From assembly GCF_020171925.1 (NCBI RefSeq), contig NZ_JAIVAR010000005.1, positions 124,001-188,000 of the forward strand: a stretch of 64,000 bases of DNA, given 5' to 3'. Below the pieces are notes generated by a model. That model was not told the DNA's origin. It ran no database searches and saw only the letters and a program-made list of their open reading frames with translations. This DNA comes from Rossellomorea aquimaris (lineage in GTDB: Bacteria > Bacillota > Bacilli > Bacillales > Bacillaceae_B). A program made the translations under genes and the position numbers. Shown here in pieces: positions 62,798 through 64,000 of this stretch. The number at the start of each line of letters is the position of its first letter. Position 1 is the stretch's first letter.

Positions 62798-63838
62798 CTA
62801 GTTCAATGTGATACTTTGACGTGTTTCACTGCTTTTATAAATCGCATCGACGATTACGGAAACAGTCATCGCTTCTTCCGGCTTGACGATCAGCTCTTCA
62901 AGACCAAGGCAGCTATTAATGAAGTTTGCCGCTTGAGGAAGACTTGGATCCTCCTCACCTGGAATCCAGTCGGCTTCACTGTTCAAAAGCATGCCGTGCT
63001 TCATCTGATTGATGTGTAGAGGAAAAAGGTCGATACCGCCCGTTTCCCCGGATATACTCAAGCTTTCTTCATCACCCTTCACATTGGCCGACCACGATGT
63101 TTCAAAGAGCATCGATGCGCCGTTATCAAACTTGATATAGGCGGTCACATGATCATCGACTTCAAAGTTCTCACGGTCGAAGTCTCCCCACTGGTTGACT
63201 TCCCCAGGGATCCTGCTGAGCTTGTTGTAGGCTGTGCCGGTCACTTCAACAGGCTTCGGGCTCCCGAGTAACCAGAGTGACAGGTCAAGGAAGTGGCAGC
63301 CGTAATCGATGAGACTTCCGCCTCCTTGCAGCTCCTTATTCGTGAATACGCCCCATCCCGGAACCTTTCGTCTCCGGATGGCCCTTGCCCTTGCCACGAT
63401 CGGCTCACCGATTTCGTTTGCATCGATGAATCGTTTCGCCGCCCTTGAATCTTTCATGAACCGGTAGTGATAGGCTATCGCCAATACTTTCCCTGATTTC
63501 TTGGAGGCGTCGATCATCGCCTGGCATTCTTCAGGCGTCATCGCCATCGGTTTTTCACAGAATACATGGACACCTGCTTGAAGCGCCGCTATCGTTATTT
63601 CACTGTGGAATTTATTCGGCGTACAGATTGTGACGGCATCGACATGTTCGAACATGTCACGGTAGTCTGAGAAGACCCTCGGGATATCGAACTCTTTAGC
63701 GACGGTTTCTGCCGTCGATGCGTTGATATCACTGACCGCTTCCAGTGATACCGTATCGGATAATTTTATAAACGTTGGGATATGACGGCTTTGGGCGATT
63801 CCCCCGACCCCGATCATTCCCATTCGAAGCTTTGACAT
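62798..63838 (-). CDS. Gfo/Idh/MocA-family oxidoreductase
   Basis: The 346-residue NAD(P)-dependent dehydrogenase has a Rossmann start MGMIGVGGIAQSRHIP, the family signature HVFCEKPMAMT and the catalytic-side GGGSLIDYGCHFLDLSLWLLG. It oxidises a cyclitol or sugar; the substrate is unknown. It starts 17 bp after the stop of another enzyme of the same family and ends 12 bp before the isomerase, so all three form one operon. Confidence 0.93.
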   Translation of the reverse strand: MSKLRMGMIGVGGIAQSRHIPTFIKLSDTVSLEAVSDINASTAETVAKEFDIPRVFSDYRDMFEHVDAVTICTPNKFHSEITIAALQAGVHVFCEKPMAMTPEECQAMIDASKKSGKVLAIAYHYRFMKDSRAAKRFIDANEIGEPIVARARAIRRRKVPGWGVFTNKELQGGGSLIDYGCHFLDLSLWLLGSPKPVEVTGTAYNKLSRIPGEVNQWGDFDRENFEVDDHVTAYIKFDNGASMLFETSWSANVKGDEESLSISGETGGIDLFPLHINQMKHGMLLNSEADWIPGEEDPSLPQAANFINSCLGLEELIVKPEEAMTVSVIVDAIYKSSETRQSITLN

Positions 63839-63855
63839 GCTGCATTCACCTCAGG

Positions 63856-64000
63856 TTACAGTTTTACGATGGTTTTCGTTTCATTTGATTGGAGTGCCGA
63901 TAACACGACCTGCAGGGACCTCATTCCTTCCCTCCCGCTTACTGGTGGTTCGGTGTCCCCGAGAACGGACTGTACAAACTGATCAATCACACGTGAGTTC
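63856..64000 (-). CDS. C-terminal end of a second Gfo/Idh/MocA-type oxidoreductase (cut by window edge)
   Basis: Only the last 48 residues are in the window (VIDQFVQSVLGDTEPPVSG then REGMRSLQVVLSALQSNE), with the D[xx]P[xx]SGREGMRSLQVVLSALQS pattern that ends many Gfo/Idh/MocA oxidoreductases. It is the upstream gene of the operon, 17 bp before the next start codon. Confidence 0.8.
   Translation of the reverse strand, partial: NSRVIDQFVQSVLGDTEPPVSGREGMRSLQVVLSALQSNETKTIVKL

Overview
The window is a chromosomal stretch from a low-GC, endospore-forming member of the Bacillaceae. Evidence: strong AGGAGG-type ribosome sites, B. subtilis-type sporulation and germination genes (splA/splB, spoVR, prkA, yhbH), and two blocks whose order matches B. 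subtilis as I recall it: yhdB-azr-yhcZ-yhcY-pgcA-yhcX-(bdbC/thioredoxin)-yhcU-yhcT at about 21.4-30.7 kb, and yhbH-prkA-nfrA-trmL(cspR)-yhbB-queG at about 51.9-59.9 kb. The species cannot be fixed from sequence reading alone; a non-subtilis, possibly marine-type Bacillaceae (Rossellomorea-like) would fit. I see no phage, plasmid, IS element, CRISPR array, rRNA or tRNA.

Layout. 0-9 kb: a sigma-54 activator cut by the window edge, a universal stress protein, an XRE regulator, a dicarboxylate/amino-acid symporter, a degenerate arsenate-reductase-like protein, the splAB spore-DNA repair operon, a kinase-fold protein and an aldo/keto reductase. 9-15 kb: a small FbpA-family gene behind a sigma-B-like promoter, then a two-component system (histidine kinase and OmpR-type regulator) divergent from a secreted protein plus an FtsX-type ABC exporter. 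Three 11-bp direct repeats lie in the divergent promoter. 15-20 kb: a GntP permease with 3-hydroxybutyrate dehydrogenase, spoVR with an unknown partner, and an MFS transporter. 21-31 kb: the yhd/yhc block (azoreductase, YhcYZ two-component system, phosphoglucomutase, nitrilase-GNAT protein, thiol-oxidation pair, pseudouridine synthase). 31-45 kb: WrbA quinone reductase with MhqR-like operators, an aldo/keto reductase, a diguanylate cyclase, HelD, an ATP-grasp ligase, MscL, a LacI regulator with its operator, a YodB/YodC-like redox divergon, RocB and a purine permease. 45-52 kb: a GNAT-TPR fusion, lactate dehydrogenase with a Rex site, a Gly/Pro-rich protein whose ribosome site is inside a hairpin, a SIMPL protein, ProC, a kinase-fold protein and a STAS protein. 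52-60 kb: the yhb block. 60-64 kb: repeat DNA, then a sugar isomerase/dehydrogenase operon running off the end.

How the genes fit together. Two themes recur. One is quinone/thiol/electrophile stress: WrbA, YodB/YodC, Azr, NfrA, two aldo/keto reductases and BdbC with a thioredoxin. The other is sporulation and stationary phase: SplAB, SpoVR, PrkA, YhbH, UspA and a STAS protein.

The most unusual content is non-coding. (i) Two intergenic arrays, 24 kb apart, share an exact 21-nt periodicity of AATCTT-type motifs ending in ATTCCGTCACTT. (ii) A family of 46-bp palindromes with a TTTAAA centre occurs seven times, mostly just past stop codons; one copy supplies the C-terminus of the diguanylate cyclase. 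These two families are the best candidates for something undescribed.
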